Shown in pieces: positions 63,006 through 64,000 of a stretch of DNA of 64,000 nucleotides (positions are counted from its first letter, which is position 1; each line of letters starts with the position of its first letter). Source of the stretch: Marinifilum sp. D737 (GTDB lineage Bacteria; Bacteroidota; Bacteroidia; Bacteroidales; Marinifilaceae); assembly GCF_026672275.1 (NCBI RefSeq), contig NZ_JANQCD010000028.1:1-64000 (forward strand). Reading direction: 5' to 3'. Position numbers and translations under genes: made by a program. The notes beneath the pieces were generated by a model. That model was not told the DNA's origin. It made no database searches and worked only from the letters and a program-made list of their open reading frames with translations.

Positions 63006-64000
63006 CTACTCAAAGGTAGTATCAAGTGTTCTGAGCTGAATCACTTTCTTGATTTCTGCCAGCGATAGTTCCGTTTCCAACTTGATGTTTACAGATTCTC
63101 CTGCCAATACATCAAAATAATTATCAGAAAAGAATCCATCTTCATCGCCAAGGGTAAAAAACAGATTTTTGGCCAACACATCCGATGTTAAGGAGATTTC
63201 GTAAGCCTCTTCTCCTTTTGTGATCCTAAATTCAACATTTGGTTGAGGCAATTCGAGATCTTTAACCGGATTAAAGTATAGGATATTCCTTTCCAGTACT
63301 TCTTTACCCATTTGCACTTCAACCAAAAACAATTCTCTGTTAGGATTTCTATTCTGTAAAAATGATTTAAATTCCTGACTAAAGAAAACTTCACTTGAAT
63401 TTTTACAAATGGTAATGTCTTTGCTTTCCGACCATTTTTCCTTCCCGTAAAAATCAAGCACTCTCATAACCAATTTGGCTTTGATTTCTTTCAAATGGTC
63501 ATTTACTACAGCTACCTTAATACTATCATTTTCGAAATAAGGTGAAACCAATAATGGTTCAAAACCTTTTTTCACATAGTACTGCAAGGCTTTCCACTCC
63601 TGGTAGTAATCGGTAGAACTCCATGAAGCAACCGGCCAACAATCATTCATCTGCCAGTACAAGCTTCCCATACAATATGGCATGGCTCTTCGGTGACCTT
63701 CCAAAGCAAACTTAATTCCTTCGGCTTGCAATACATGATTCACATACAAGAATGATTCAAAATCCTTAGGTTTCTTGTAATCCTTCAACATGTAATATTC
63801 AATGGTTTCGTTCCCAATTGATGATCGCTGATGAGACTTCATAACCTCTGAATAGATATCGTAATCCTCAGGTTCAGCATATTTTCTAACCGATTTCATT
63901 TCCGGGAAAGATTGAAAACCGTATTCGCTCATAAATCTTGCAATATGTGTAGCATAGGTTTCAAATGGTTCTTTTCCCCACCATACTCCCCAGTAATGAT
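63006..64000 (-). CDS. C-terminal part of a GH2 beta-mannosidase-like enzyme (runs off the right edge)
   Basis: The leftward frame is open to the window end; its first visible residues are HYWGVWWGKEPFETYATHIARFMSEYGFQ in part, the hallmark of GH2 beta-mannosidases. The nucleophile Glu is in FMSEYGFQSFP, and GHRRAMPYCMGSLYWQMNDCWPVASWS is the conserved follow-up. About 331 residues are visible, ending in the family's beta-sandwich domains (from about LVSPYFENDSIKVAVVNDH on). The acid/base Glu and the N-terminus lie beyond base 64000. It probably removes beta-linked mannose, for example from the N-glycan core, and may belong to another sugar locus right of the window. Confidence 0.88.
   Translation of the reverse strand, partial: HYWGVWWGKEPFETYATHIARFMSEYGFQSFPEMKSVRKYAEPEDYDIYSEVMKSHQRSSIGNETIEYYMLKDYKKPKDFESFLYVNHVLQAEGIKFALEGHRRAMPYCMGSLYWQMNDCWPVASWSSTDYYQEWKALQYYVKKGFEPLLVSPYFENDSIKVAVVNDHLKEIKAKLVMRVLDFYGKEKWSESKDITICKNSSEVFFSQEFKSFLQNRNPNRELFLVEVQMGKEVLERNILYFNPVKDLELPQPNVEFRITKGEEAYEISLTSDVLAKNLFFTLGDEDGFFSDNYFDVLAGESVNIKLETELSLAEIKKVIQLRTLDTTFE

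Noticed and set aside
1-64000. CRISPR array, rRNA genes, complete tRNA or insertion sequence
   Set aside because: No repeat-spacer pattern, no rRNA-like stretch, no full cloverleaf and no transposase frame was found in the window.

Overview
The window is AT-rich DNA from a free-living, polysaccharide-degrading member of the Bacteroidota. The evidence is two SusC/SusD pairs, an ECF sigma/FecR pair, Bacteroidota-style lipoprotein signals, TAnnTTTG-like -7 boxes and almost no Shine-Dalgarno signals. A marine or sediment Marinilabiliales-type host is my guess from gene content and cannot be proven from this window.

Region 1 (1-9.8 kb) looks like the right end of an integrated element. It starts with a leftward operon of exported proteins, two of them tandem transglutaminase-like paralogues. 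Next is a compact replicon-like module: serine recombinase, small HTH protein, 41-aa zinc ribbon, small protein, phage/plasmid-type Rep, three tiny genes, and a divergent self-cleaving LexA/CI-type repressor with repeated operators. A two-gene RloA/RloB (AbiL-like) defence module follows. The region closes with a 47-nt 3' fragment of tRNA-Pro(GGG), a typical attachment-site scar, so the intact tRNA and probably the integrase should lie left of the window.

Region 2 (9.9-28.5 kb) is a leftward polysaccharide utilisation locus (PUL): ECF sigma, FecR anti-sigma, SusC, SusD, two GH92 alpha-mannosidases, two proteins with a 'basic secretory protein' metallopeptidase-like domain, and a third, larger GH92. 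The likely target is mannosylated glycoprotein (high-mannose N-glycans) or alpha-mannan. A secreted DRGH nuclease lies just upstream of it (28.8-29.4 kb).

Region 3 (29.6-57.2 kb) is a large leftward beta-1,3-glucan (laminarin) locus. A propeller/Y_Y_Y/HTH sensor-regulator precedes SusC, SusD, a PKD surface glycan-binding protein, two GH16 laminarinases and a sugar porter. After a hairpin come a large cytoplasmic phosphorylase (GH149-like), three GH17 enzymes, a GPH symporter, a GH30, a clan GH-A enzyme, a mutarotase-like protein, a GNAT, a PfkB kinase and a second GPH symporter. The layout suggests surface cleavage, import, then part-hydrolytic and part-phosphorolytic breakdown.

Region 4 (57.5-64 kb) has a rightward outer-membrane beta-barrel gene and a histidine kinase/response regulator pair. 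The upstream regions of the barrel gene and the kinase share TTAACC repeats at exact 10-bp spacing, so the pair may control both. The window ends in the C-terminal part of a convergent GH2 beta-mannosidase-like gene.
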